From: Lanius collurio
Lineage: Eukaryota; Chordata; Aves; Passeriformes; Laniidae
Reading direction: 5' to 3'
Length of the DNA: 64,000 bases
Assembly (NCBI GenBank): GCA_020086605.1
Contig: JACBWW010000017.1
Location: forward strand, 12,654,736-12,718,735
The notes under the pieces: generated by a model
Database searches by the model: none
What the model was told of the DNA's origin: nothing
Seen by the model: only the letters and a program-made list of their open reading frames with translations
In this document: piece by piece, positions 50,383-62,261 of the stretch
How the letters are laid out: each line of letters begins with the position of its first letter
Numbering within the stretch: position 1 is the stretch's first letter
Program-made: the position numbers and the translations under genes

Positions 50383-52140
50383 CAGGAAACAAAGGGCCCT
50401 CAGATTTCATTGTCATCCACTTTTTTCCTGAATGCTTTTGTGGTTGTATATTAAATGGAAAGAAGAAAACAGTGACACCAAGATGTAGAAGGAAGCTGCT
50501 GTATAAAGGAAAATGTCTCTTCATTAAAATATTCACACAAAAAAAGAGGAGGGAGGCACTTAAAAGCACCCAGGATACACTGTATGTAGAATAATGGGGT
50601 ATAAATGGAAGAAAGAAAAGCCAAAGCTATTAAATTATGTTTTGTCTGTCCTTGATGTTAAAAATTGTTATTATTCAGCAGAGCCCAGTCCATGTTTGTT
50701 TTGTTTTAATGTCTGGAATACTTTGCATTTCACCTTAATAATCCACTCTGTTCTCAATGTTTATACAGCATGATTTACTACAATGTGGATGTGTAATTAT
50801 AGTGATGATTAGACAAAACATCTTTGACAAGAAAGGAAAACAGTAGTTAATAATGTTTTCCATCTGTTTGGTAAAACCTCACTTAAAAAGAAAGAGCCCC
50901 TTAGCATATAGCAGGGTCCAAGGCAACACCTATGTGAGTACATGACAGCGGTATAAATGCCTAATGAATTCATTCTGATCATTGCTCACACATTTTTGAA
51001 AGCACTACCATCTGTTTTATACATAAATATTGCAGTAATTAATGTCAGCACATGTTTATATTATATCATTTCCACAGTCTTATTTTAGAGTTAAGATCTT
51101 TTTCTTTTCAGGCAGAATAACGGCATATTTTAAGCTATTGGCAGGAAATGCAATGTTATTAGGATAAAATGAGTGAATTTCAGTAATGGCTTGCGTCTTT
51201 ATTGGAAAACTTTAGAGCATTTAATGCTTCTGTTCCTCATTAAAGGACAAATACTGGGTCAGTGCCTACTCATGGAATGCCCAAAAGAAACTTAAGCACT
51301 GCTGAATGAGGTAAAACTATAGCAAAAAATACCATGAAACCTCTGAGCTCCTGAAATTGGTATCTTAAGTCCCTGTGGCAGCCTCCTGATGACTGGGCAT
51401 TGAGGGTTTATTAATGCCTGGCATTGGGCACTCTGGCTCCGGATTAGCAAATGAGCCAGTCTTAAATTAAATGGATGGGTTGGCTCTGGTAGGGTTACAT
51501 CACTCCAGATCCCTGTTGTTTCTTGCTGTTTATAGGGTTCTGGTGTTGGTTTTGTCACCAATGCCTCATGAACATTGCAAGAAAGCAAAATACTTTAACA
51601 AAAATGTTTCTGCTCCCCCATCCAGAACAATAGCAATGGTGTCCCAACAGTGCAAGGCAAAAGTATTAATCTGATTCTCATTTATGGCTTCTGCTTACAC
51701 GGTGTGCAAGTCACAGGTGTGGTGAAAAATCACCTGAAGTCAATTTAAAGAATTCTGTTGAGTTCTTTGGGCTTCAAATGAGGATTTATCTTTACCTGTG
51801 TTCCAAGAAAAATATGTTCCAGATGCACAAAAAAAAGTGAATGACAGTCTTGAAACATAACTATTTTCATTGTGTTCATTATATCAATAACTTTCTCTCT
51901 TTTCCAGTGAAATTGAGTCACAGCTGAACTTTTCTTGTTCTGTTGCCAATACCCCATGCACCTGTACAGGGACCTGCTATTTGAAAACCTTTGCCTGGTG
52001 ACTGACATTGCTGAAATTTGTTTCTGATATGATTTCAGTTACATCTCTTTTTCTAGACTCCATGCTGCTAGTTTCACCTTTCATTTGAGTATGGATACTG
52101 CACTTTAGCATGGCTTATTAGTACCTTAACTTTATTTGAC

Positions 52141-52182
52141 TTTTATCTTATTTTATTCTTTTACTTTATTTTATTTTAACCA
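52141..52182. repeat. TTTTA-like simple repeat
   Basis: Imperfect tttta/ttta units on the plus strand, about 350 bp left of the CR1 copy at 52.5 kb. Confidence 0.8.
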
Positions 52183-52527
52183 GAGCTATAGCAGATGCTG
52201 CAGTTGTTGAATCTAGTTGAGATTTAAGTATCTCTGGAGAGACGTAAATCTTCTAACACTATTCAGTACAATCTGAGCTGCCAGTAGATTTTCCTGGATG
52301 TCTTCCATCCTGGATTCCACTTAAGCAAGGTTCCTAAGTATCTGTCTAAGTTTCCAACCAAGTAATGGCTGCTAAGGATTGCTACTTCTTGCAAAGAAAT
52401 CTACTCCATGTTTATTTCCATTACAAATAAATAACTGGAAAGAGCAAAAGAATTGGAGACTAAAAAGAGAATGAGAAATAAATAGCAGCCCTATCTACCT
52501 GCAGAATAAAAGTCTTTTCCCCTGAAT

Positions 52528-53215
52528 ATACCATGTGCCTGACAGCAATGTCCAAAGGCTTCTGGAACTCTGTCAAGCTTGGTGCTGTGACCACTTCCCT
52601 GGGGAGCCTGTTACAGTGCCCAACCATCCTCTTGGTGAAAAACTTTTCCATATATCCAGCCTAATCCTCCCCTGATTCAGCCTCATGCCTTTCCCTCAAG
52701 TCCTGTCACTGGTCACGAGAATGAAGAGATTGGAACCTGTAAAACCTACCCCTCTGCTTCCCCTCATGAGGTTGTTGAAGACCACAAGGTGTCCCCTCAG
52801 TTTTCTCTCCTCCAGCTGAACAAACCAAGTAACCTCGGCCACTCCTCATACAGCTTCCCCTCCAGACCCTTCACAATCCTCAGGGGCCTTCTTTGTGCCC
52901 TCTCTAACAGCTCAATGTCTTCTATATTGTGGCACCCAGAACTGCCCCCAGTACCTGAGGTGAGGCTGCCCCAGCCCAGAGCAGAACAGGACAATCCCCT
53001 CCCTTGCCTGGCTGGTGATGCTGTGCCTGATGCCCCCCAGGACACAGCTGGCCCTCCTGGCTGCCAGGGCACTGCTGGCTCATGTTCAACCTACCATGAA
53101 CCAGGATCCCCAGGTCCCTTTCCCCAGCACTGCACTCCAGCCTCTCATTCCTCAGTCTGTGCACACAACCAGGGTTGCCCATCCCAGGTGCATAATCCAG
53201 CACTTTGCCTCATTG
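52528..53215 (-). mobile_element. CR1 LINE fragment, longest in the window
   Basis: About 690 bp of antisense CR1. Markers in order are: accatgtgcctgacagcaat, cttggtgctgtgaccacttc, ctgtcactggtcacgagaat, cagcttcccctccagaccct, tggctgccagggcactgctg, caccaggtccc-like text near 53109-53116, and cagggttgcccatcccaggt. The last 70 bp or so of the CR1 3' end is missing on its left side. The 154-residue open frame on the plus strand (52789-53253) runs antisense through the element and is not a gene. Confidence 0.9.
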
Positions 53216-55404
53216 TCAAAGTGTCAGAAAATTTGCTTGTATCACAACTGTGAGTCTCCTGCAAAGTTCTGCTCAAGATTTAAACTGCTGCCAGTCATGA
53301 GAGGCATTCACCTCTGTAGTTATGAAGCAAGCTTTTAAATACATATACATTCATGTACTTCTGGCTTTCTGTATCTCCTTCTTTCAGAGGATGATGAAAG
53401 ATAAAATTTTAAATGTGGCACAGCAGCCCCAAGATTTAGGGACCCCACCCCAAGAAGGAGCACAGTAGCTACCTAACAGTGAATGATGTGGAATGCAAGC
53501 TGAGAGTTGGAAATCCAGAAGGGTCTCATACACCACTGAAGCAGCTGGTGGGGGGCTTGATTGGGTGGAAGGCAATGACACCTGTGGCTCTTGGCTACAG
53601 TGCTGACACTACAAAAGTCATTTAAGCTCTCTGATGACCACAAGCAGTGAGAGTCTCAGTTTTACATCTTATCTAAAATAAAGTGTCTTCCTCAGAAAAG
53701 GCCTCTGAGTAAAGAACTGGGGTGCTCATTCAGTCTGCTCTGCTGGTAGAGCCCAGACTACCACATCACTGTGCCATTGGCTAAGCTTGTTCTCTAGAGA
53801 TCTTTCCAGTCTCACAGTAACTTGGATTAATTCTGCCTTTTGAAAGAGCTACTTAGAGACTGCATGTAAGGTGCCTTGGTTACAAAAGCAGTGCATTCTG
53901 CTGCTGATACCAAACAGTGTGCATGCAAAATGTATTACAGTGATCAAAGAAAATGTTATGGCTACGTTCTGCAAACATTAGTGTGTGCAAATGGAAAAAC
54001 TAGTATAGCCTTTGGCTCTCCTGTTACACACATAAAATATAAAACAGATTAACTTTTCTGACTGTATAATTTTGAGCATCTCTAATACATGAAAAAAGAT
54101 AAAAAGAAGACAAAACAATGGATGTACTCAAATTGTATAGAATAACAGATTATTTATGTATGTATTTACATATATGTTATAGCTCAATTAAATTAAATAC
54201 AAACATATTAGTCAGGAAAGCAAAATCTAGAGGAGAAAATCCAACATTACAGTTACCCATCTGCTTCTATTTCAACATTCAATTTCACTCTCTCTCTAAT
54301 AAAGATGAGACTGGGCTCCTAAGTCAAAATTCCCATTAAACAGAAAAGTCTTAATTATGAAAAACACGAAATTCAGCCCAAAGGAGTTATTGTTTGATTA
54401 TTTCATTCCTCAGGTTAAAGAATGATCCAGCAGTTTCAAGCTAGCATTACCAGTTCTTCCTGTATCACAGCTGCTCTCTGCTGTTTTCTGGGTTGGGTGT
54501 GGCTGTGGGCCTATTGCTGGTGTATTTTTGTAAAATTCTGTTGATTTAGTGTAACAGCACCCTGGAAGAATAAGCAGGACATATGACAGTGGCTGAAGAC
54601 TGCAAATATACATAACTACTGATAGAAAGGGTATTCACTTGAGTGTTTTACCCTTAAGCCCCTGCAGAACGCACTGAAATAGATTTTCTTGTGAACACAG
54701 CAGAAAGAGATCAGCAAATTGATGAGCACAGCAATTTAAAAGAACATGCTATAAGCAGGTGAGGGACTGTTAAAAGGAAGGCAGGCAGAGTGGAGTGATT
54801 TGGAGCAGGGCAACAGCCCACAGTCTTTAGGGAATTGGAGCCTGCTTGAGATCAGGCTGGCAGGTGCACACATGTGATATAAAACTCTGCTACTCAAAAT
54901 CCTTTCCTCTTACATGTTATTATGCTGCTATTTTCAATACAAAACAATACTTCAATTAAAGAAATCTGTGTTCTTCCTCTGCTCCTCACACTTCCTACCC
55001 AACTTAAGGGAAGAAGAGGACAGAAACCAAAGGCACTTCACCATAAACTGAGTGAAAATAGAGCAGAAATCCCTCCACCTGGAGGAAGTAGAATCCCCTC
55101 CCCAGCATATGGTCACCTGAGTGCAGGCTGCCTGGTAATTCCCACTGCACAGATATTGGCAGGGTGGTCTGGAGCAAACTAGGAGGTTTTCCAGGCAGGG
55201 AAAGACAAGCACAGAATAGGGACTACTTAAAATTTAGCCTGATAGATGAAGTTCAAGTCTCTTGAACTCTATAATGTTAAACAAACCTACCAAAGGATGG
55301 CTAAAGAGATATAGAAGACAATAGAGAACAGGTTCAAATGGCAAGTGCAACACCCACCTCACAACCTACAAGTGTGTTTTTGTCAGCAGTTTCATCCAAA
55401 GGAT

Positions 55405-55690
55405 AAGAAGACAAGAAAAAAAATCTAAACCTCTCCCTCACCTCCAAAAAAACCCCAACAAAAACACCACAACCAAAAATGAAAGTGACCAACCAAAAGA
55501 AAAAAAAAAAGAAAAAAAAAAAAGCAAAGAAAAAAAACTTAAAAACACCAAACCAATCAACCAAAAAAGTCAAAAACCAAAACCAAAAAACATACAGAAA
55601 AGAAACAAGAAAACAAATAATCCCCCCCACCCAAAAAACCAAACAATGCCCCAAAAAAATACCCCAAGCAACCCCAACTCCTTCTTTAGA
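55405..55690. repeat. A/C-biased low-complexity tract
   Basis: About 285 bp in which the plus strand is almost only A and C, with A runs at 55500-55525 and C runs at 55622-55628, 55630-55632, 55649-55652, 55662-55665 and 55672-55675. The minus strand is correspondingly G/T-rich. The open frames on both strands here are low-complexity artefacts. Confidence 0.85.
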
Positions 55691-58377
55691 GCAGGCATGA
55701 CCTAGAGATTGAAACGAGTGTTCCTGGAACCTGTTTTCTCAAAAGGATGGATAGTAAATCATTTAAGCCATCAAGGGAAGAGGCCAACTAAATCAGTCTG
55801 GATGGTAATACTCATTTTAGAAAGCAGCCAAGAAACTATAGAAGATTGTGATTAAGCACTTGATGAGTAATTTTGCATCCTTCATTGTAAAAACAGACTT
55901 TTTAAATGGTGCTTTTCAAAACTTGTTTTTCTGGTAAATTATTTTTAGACTGCACCCTGTAAATTCTTATACATTTTCAGGCTGTTCCTTCTCCATCACT
56001 GAAGATACCTCATCAGCAGAACATACATTCTCTTAGTTCTCAGAATTAGAGCATCCAAAAGATTTAGATTGCCAATGTTAGCAGTTCATGTATTTTTTTC
56101 CTTTTATACATTTTCCAGTTTTCATATGAACAGTTAGTATTCCTCTACTCAAATCCATTCCTTCTGCTAGGAGGATAAGATTTAAGATAAAAGGGCCTAG
56201 TATATTTTCATTTTGTGCAAATCACTTCGTTAAAAGACTTGACTCTGACACATGACTTTAAACTGCACAGAGATATTCAAGTAGTTATGTAGGAATTATG
56301 ATCAGAGACACACATGAATTTAGATAAGAAAATGTGCATTGTAAGTACACAGTCTTGGTTCAGTGGTGCTCTGAGCATCCAGAAATAGCAGAGAGATCTT
56401 TGTACCCCGTGAGCTATGCAAACAGCATGTACCTGCTCTGACCTCAGACACAGCACACAATACCCTATTTAAAAAGTGAATTATATTATTTAAAATGAAA
56501 ATATGGCTTTTGAATAGATTAAGAGTATTAATGCTATCACTTTTTAACTAACTGGTTGCTTTGTTTGATTTTCCTTTATTTTTACAGGCCTCCTGCCAAT
56601 AAATCACTAGAAATAAAAAAGAGGCACACTAGAAACTACACTACTATGCATCTATTTTGCCACTGTGTAGCAAATAGGTATAATCCATCATTTCCAATAC
56701 CCCTTTCAATAGTATCCTTCATATTTCAAATAATTTAATAGCCCAGCGACAGTCTAATTCTTTCCTTTGATGGCCAAGATGGTAAGTTTTTTTTTTTTTC
56801 CTCCAGTAGCACTTTCTGGATTCTCTACTAAAATAGCCTTTAGATGCAAAATGCCTTCCCTTTTTTGGACAACTTGAGGAATGTTGGAAAGATCTGGAAA
56901 AGACATTTTCACTTTTCAGGTCTGTCCCAAAAATCTTCACAATCTTCCTGTCATTTCCTTTTCCAATCCATCTGACACTGGATCCTCATCAAATGCCTGA
57001 AAATATTTGGGTAAAATGTTTTGTCAATGGCAACCTCAAGACAGCAGATTGTGGGCTGAGTCTTGTCTTTCCTCCTGTCAGGTTCCATTAACAGAAAAAG
57101 AGTATTTTTACTAGCAATGGGCCAATGCATGGCTTATTTGATGGAGCTCAGTGCCGTCATCCTTAGTGGGAAGAGCATGGAATAATCTCAACATATTACT
57201 GCATGTTTGAGTAATGTCAGTACTTTTGTATTGCAAAGTCTCCCTACTAATTTATATAAATAACGCAAACCCCACCGCTTAGTGCTAGGATAAATGAAGA
57301 GGGAAGAGCAAAAATAATTTAACAATGGAATATAACTTAATCATTCAATAAAATAGTTCATTTCACCATTTCAGTTCTCTCAGAGGCCAGTAAATTGACC
57401 TACTTGAAGCCTTCCGAGCAAGTCTATGCCAAGAAGAAAATCTGACTCTGAATCTATTGTTTTTAACCTCTTTTCATAGTGTAGGATGGTTTAATCAAGT
57501 GCATTTGTAACTGTGCCAGTGGTACGACTGCTTTGAAATATTATATGTGTCTAAGACTCATGGTTCAACACTGATACCCAGGGGATGTATAATGCTAAAT
57601 ACCTGTCATTTCCTAAAGGAAAAGCAGACAAATTCAGGACAGTATGTGCTTCCCATCTGTGCCTTGGAGTGAAGCTGCTTTTCTCTATCAGCCATCAGCT
57701 TTCCTATGCATAATAATGCAATACATTTTGCTGTTCTTCACTTAGGCTTGGTGATGATTGCAGCAAGCAGGAATTCAGCAAGAAAGGGAGACATTCACAT
57801 TTGCTGCTGTGGTACTTCATGTAGCTTGCCTGTATCTTTGTCATGCTGCTGTCTAATGGGGATTGCATGTGGCAGCTCTTTCTAAATACTGTACTGGAAA
57901 AATCCCATGTATCCTATTTGTCAAGACCATTTCCTTTCTGCATCTGCACAGTGTCAGCAATCCAATGGCAGCAATTGATGTTGATAGGGCAGCACAGTGT
58001 ACAGTATTTATATAATACCCATTCAGTCCAAGAATCCATATGCTTCTCACAAAGAGGCAGCAAAAGGGAAGCACTGGGAATTGGTTTTGAAGTTACAAAA
58101 GTGGTCTGACAAAAGCTTTACTGAATAAATAGCCCCTTTCAAAAAGGATGAGCTTGCAGTGCTTCTAGTATCAGAAAGCAAAGCATTCAAGAGGGCAAGA
58201 AGTTCAGCAGCACCAGAAAAAAACATTTGAAAAGAAAAACAGGAACGGAAAATATTGCTGGTTGCCATGTGGAATAGTATTACTTTGAAGACTGACACTT
58301 TTTTACCTCTCACTTGTAAGCTAGAAGCTTTAGATTTAATCTTAGATTTTCCATTTTGACTTCCATACCGTCTGTTA

Positions 58378-58440
58378 AAAAAAAAAAAAAAAAAGTGAAA
58401 CAAGAACAAAAACCCACAAGCCAACAAACCAAAACCAAAC
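58378..58440. repeat. Poly(A) followed by A/C-rich sequence
   Basis: A run of about 17 A, then aac/aaac-rich sequence like a short version of the tract at 55.4-55.7 kb. Confidence 0.8.
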
Positions 58441-58819
58441 CTTTCCCTTAAAATAAAACTTAATGCCATAGGAACTCAAGGTCCTCATAATTCCTCCACA
58501 GCTATTACAATATTCTTCCTAATATTTGTGTGCTATCATCCATTCCTGCATGTCACCACTAAGCAGGCTCTTAACTAAATTATAGCACACTTTGAAGAAA
58601 TCGCTATATATATGTGTGTTTTACATTAACCAAGCACTTTATACATTACCTGAGCAAGAGCTTCACAACAGGATCTGTTCAAGCTTTTATACCACCCTTG
58701 GCAAGCAAAAAACAGCAAGGAGTTCCCCAAGGGCCCAGTTTTTTCCCAAAACCCACCCTCAGTATTGCAGGTGCCTGTGATACAGCCCTTGAAACTGCCT
58801 CTCCAGCTTTCAGTGCTAC

Positions 58820-58871
58820 CGAATCACGGAATAATTTAGGCTGGAAAAGACCTCTAAGATCATCAAGCCCG
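58820..58871 (-). mobile_element. CR1 LINE extreme 3' end
   Basis: Antisense CR1 tail: cgaatcacggaataatttag, gctggaaaagacctctaaga, tcatcaagccc. Only about 50 bp is recognisable before it runs into unrelated sequence. Confidence 0.75.
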
Positions 58872-58925
58872 AAGTAAAGCTGACAGGTCTGAGCGGCAGC
58901 AAAACGTGCTCCCAACACCATCCGC

Positions 58926-59150
58926 GCTGATTATGATCCTCAGCGTGGCCGACATCGACCCCGGCGAAGAAACATCCTGGCCTGCGCTCGCTCTTGTGCC
59001 GGTCCCTCCCGGCCGCCGCGGTCCTGCCGGGATTGGCGCTGGGAATGCCGAGCGGGCCAGCGCGTCCTGCGCGCGCCTCCTGCCGTGCGCGGCCGGTACT
59101 GCAGCGCTCCCGGGAGCGCCGGGAATGCGCTGGGATTGAGCGGATTCAGG
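58926..59150. promoter_or_regulatory. Isolated CpG-dense block
   Basis: About 225 bp holding roughly 33 CpG dinucleotides by hand count, in AT-rich DNA with few CpGs. It contains runs such as ggccgccgcgg (from 59010) and gcgcgcgcc (from 59069). It lies between an antisense CR1 tail (ending near 58871) and a sense CR1 copy (from 59241). The frames across it show no recognised protein. It may be an orphan CpG island, a promoter for an untranslated RNA, or a recent GC-rich insertion. Confidence 0.6.
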
Positions 59151-59240
59151 GGATGTTGTCAGAAAGAGCATTCCGTCTTTTGAGTGGACAAACTCACTGC
59201 TAAAGGACTTTATATGCAGAATAATTATATACGATGTTTT

Positions 59241-59690
59241 CATGTCCAGAGAAGGGCAGCGAGGCTGGCGAAGGGTCTGGAGCACGAGTCCAGTGAGGAA
59301 CAGCTGAGGGAGCTGGGGGGTTTAGCCTGGAGAAAAGGAGGCTCGGTGGGACCTTATCACTCTCTTCAACTGCCTGGAAGGAAGGTGCAGCCAGGTGCGG
59401 ACTGGCCTCTTCTCTGGGTAACAAGCAATAGGACAAGAGGAAACTGCCTCAAGTAGCGTCAAGGGAGAATTAGATTGGATCTAAGGAAAAATGTCTTCAC
59501 TGAAAGGGTGGTCAGGCACTGGAATAGGCTACCCGTGGAAGTGATGGAATCACCGTTCCTGAAGGTGTACAAAGACATATAGATGGGGCATCTAAGGACA
59601 TGGTTTAATCAGGAACAGGGCAATGCTGGGTTAATGGTCGAAGTAAATTATCTTAGAGGTCTTTTCCAACCTTAGTGATTCTATTCTGTA
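59241..59690 (+). mobile_element. CR1 LINE 3' fragment with complete tail
   Basis: About 450 bp of sense CR1 covering the end of the element: catgtccagagaagggcagc, ggtctggagcacgagtccag, agcctggagaaaaggaggct, gaaagggtggtcaggcactg, gaggtcttttccaacctta, then gtgattctattctg. It is 5'-truncated and non-coding. Confidence 0.92.
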
Positions 59691-60238
59691 ACACTGGACC
59701 ACCCACAGACTCTTGGGGATAGATGTGGATTTAAAGACCTGATTTGAAACCTGGTTTCCCATTTACAGTCCCAGCATCACCAGAAACAATATGAAAAATC
59801 ATTATTCAAAATTTTGCTTTCTGATATTCATGTCTTTGTTTTGACTTTCAAGCTTTTGGTGTAAGTATTAGAATATTGTTATATTACAGAAACTGAAATT
59901 CATGCGTATTCTTTACAATTAAAGAAACCCAGGCTCTTAAGAAAAGGAAAAAAAATTATATGGATTGATATATGTGATAAAAGCATGAACAATATCTACT
60001 TGAAGTTCACTACTAATGGTTGTTTAATAGACTATAACCTGTGTCATATAGATATTGAAACATCTTTTTGCAAGTTCAAAAATCAGTATCAGATTTGGAA
60101 AGTTCTACTGTACCCTTAATGAGAACATATTGGAAGTGCTTGAAGTAAACACAAAGATTTAAAACATTGTCCACCTCATGCGCTTTCCTTCCATGTCCTC
60201 TGACTGGCTTCCATTTTCAGAATTAAATATGAACGCTT

Positions 60239-60263
60239 TCTCTCTCTCTATATATATATATAT
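60239..60263. repeat. TC then TA dinucleotide repeat
   Basis: (TC)n runs directly into (TA)n. Confidence 0.9.
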
Positions 60264-60925
60264 GTTTCTGGAATCTCCAATTAAAGAAACTTTGCTGTTG
60301 CCACTCCTTCTTTTCCAGTGCCAGAAACAGAGACAATGGATTCTTCTCCATCCTGTTCCATACCATTTCCACTCTTTCCTCAGAAGTGTTCCTGCTGCTA
60401 ATATCATTCATGGACACTCAGAAAGCACTTGATGGTATTGCAGATTTTACCAGACCCTTAGAAAGAGCAAGAGAAAAAAAGGGGAAAGAAGGTAACAGTG
60501 TTCAGGAAGAGCATCAGTGAGGATTCTGGAAAGGGAATGATTCTCCTCCACATCGAGAAAGTAAAGAGAAGCCTTTCCCTTTCACAGCTCTTTTTTGGTA
60601 TGCATTTTGGAACATAATTTAGAATAAACTAATGCCCAAAAGGATGTCTGCCAGTGCTGCAGTCTGGCAGACATCTAGAATAATACCTGCAAGGAAGTAG
60701 CTCCTGCAGGCAATCAAACTGGCTGTACTGTCAGTGGCACTGCTGTTTTCTTTCTCTGTGGGCAGATGGGAATCACAGCTCCCTCCTAAAATCTCAGCCC
60801 AGGAAATGAAGTGAAACCTAATTGGATAAATAATTTTCACATATATTGCTTCTTTCTTATCTCTTTCTCAGCTCTGCCTCCTGACTTTCATCTCAAAGAT
60901 GTGATAGTGGTAACGTTTGAGGTGC

Positions 60926-60930
60926 CATGG
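60926..60930. repeat. Target-site duplication, left copy
   Basis: catgg immediately precedes the TG that opens the LTR. It is identical to the copy after the LTR. Confidence 0.85.
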
Positions 60931-62256
60931 TGTAGTGGGTTGAATCTGAGTTGATAGACAGATTTTTAGACCAATGGCGCTTCTTACAATGTGCACATTT
61001 GGGCCACACAGAAAGGCGGAAGTTCCTCTTGTTCCAGCCTGCCTGAGGGAGGTGGGGGCAGCCTCAGAGCCTCCGGGCCCTGCCGGGCCGAGGCCCCGCT
61101 GGGCCGGGCTGGGTTGGGCCGGGCCGAAGCCCCGGCTCCCTTCTCCTCTTCCTGATGCTGCAGCACGGACCCTGGGCCGCTGGGGAAGGAGCCATCCCAG
61201 AGCCCAGGCAGCTGAACTCAGCCATGGACTGCTAAACTCAGCCATAGACTGCCAGACAGCTGGACCCAGCCATGGACTGCTACACAGCTAAAATCTTTCC
61301 AGAGCAGCTTCTTGGGACCAGCGGCTCCCACCTCTGTTCTCTACATGGAGCCGGCGGGAGCCTCCGTTCTGCAGCCAGCAGCACAAAAAGAGCGAGGCTT
61401 TCTTCACCATAAAGCCTGAACAAGAACATTCTTCAACATTGAGGTTTTGGAGTCAGAGAGAGTGAGCCATGTGAGACGGAGCTGGAAATGGCAGCAGAGA
61501 AAAAGGGGCAGTGCCGCGTTCCTCGCACAGAGCTTAAAAATACTTCTTGCATGCGGTGGTAAGAAACTGTAATATCTCAAACTGTTGTCTCTTTAATTCA
61601 TTTGAAGTACATGGGGGGATGGAAGACTTATGTGTGGCCCTTGAAGTTTGTGAAGAGAGGGTGCCTATGCCAAGTTATGTATAGAAGCAGTGAGAGGCTT
61701 TTAAAGATTTTGTAGCAGAAAAAGCCTCTGTGTTCAAGACAAAATAACCCATCCTTAAAAAGATTGATAACCCCATGTGATGGCCCAGGTGTGGCGGTGT
61801 GAAAAAACTGATGTTTTTTCATAGAAGAGATGTATTGCACCACAGCAGATTGTTTCTTTCCAGGCGGGTCTGTTGTTGGGGGCAGCTTGAGAAACCATGT
61901 GAAGCATGAAGAAGAAACCCTTTTTTCCTAAAGAGTAAGAAAGAGACTCTTCAAGAACTGTAACACTGACTAGAATCCTATGTTGTGTTATCTTTTGTGC
62001 TAGTTGAAAAGGAAGAGTAAAGCGCTGAGAAGAAGGGAGCAGGGGGGAGGGTGTGTGTGTTTTAATTTCTTGTTATATCTTTTAACTTTTAATTCTGTTA
62101 GTAATAAAACTTTCTCCTTGTACTGCAACCATTTAAGTTTGAACCTGTTTTTTGCCTCGCAGCTATCTAGTTTTCCTCAATATTTTCTTATTTGTTTTCC
62201 TTATAAAATAACTGATATTTTAGATGCTTGATGCTTAGTTGTGTCAAACCACAACA
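60931..62256 (+). mobile_element. Solo LTR of an endogenous retrovirus
   Basis: 1326 bp bounded by TGTAGTGGGTTGA and its imperfect inverse TCAAACCACAACA (11 of 13 positions match as inverted repeats). It is flanked by perfect 5-bp copies of catgg at 60926-60930 and 62257-62261. It holds an AATAAA poly(A) signal at 62103-62108, leaving about 150 bp to the right end, and a GC-rich segment at about 61050-61140. No internal retroviral genes are present, so it is a solo LTR left by recombination between two LTRs. The 5-bp duplication fits ERVL-type or some class I elements. Confidence 0.85.
61219..61279 (+). repeat. Triplicated 13-bp motif inside the LTR
   Basis: cagccatggactg occurs at 61219-61231 and 61267-61279, with a one-base variant at 61239-61251. 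Repeated motifs in the promoter half of an LTR are often factor-binding sites, but no factor is assigned here. Confidence 0.8.
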
Positions 62257-62261
62257 CATGG
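62257..62261. repeat. Target-site duplication, right copy
   Basis: catgg immediately follows the CA that closes the LTR, with no mismatch to the left copy. Confidence 0.85.

Larger units (their letters stand above)
48517..52527. other. Intergenic DNA
   Basis: Contains a perfect hairpin (50360-50382) and simple repeats. No gene or other element recognised. Confidence 0.5.
53216..58819. other. Intergenic DNA around the A/C-rich tract
   Basis: Apart from the A/C tract and simple repeats I see no gene or mobile element. Confidence 0.5.

Noticed and set aside
52789..53253. 154-residue open frame on the plus strand, the longest in the window
   Set aside because: It runs antisense through a CR1 3' UTR fragment; the apparent Pro/Ser-rich protein is a translation of repeat DNA.
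55334..55700. Phe-rich and Lys-rich open frames on opposite strands
   Set aside because: Both are translations of the A/C low-complexity tract.
58863..59285. 140-residue minus-strand frame and plus-strand frames across the CpG-dense block
   Set aside because: High GC lowers stop frequency; the frames read into CR1 sequence at one end and match no family.
60868..61291. Open frames of 105-125 residues around the GC-rich part of the LTR
   Set aside because: They lie within LTR regulatory sequence, are Pro/Gly/Ala-rich from GC content, and are not retroviral genes.
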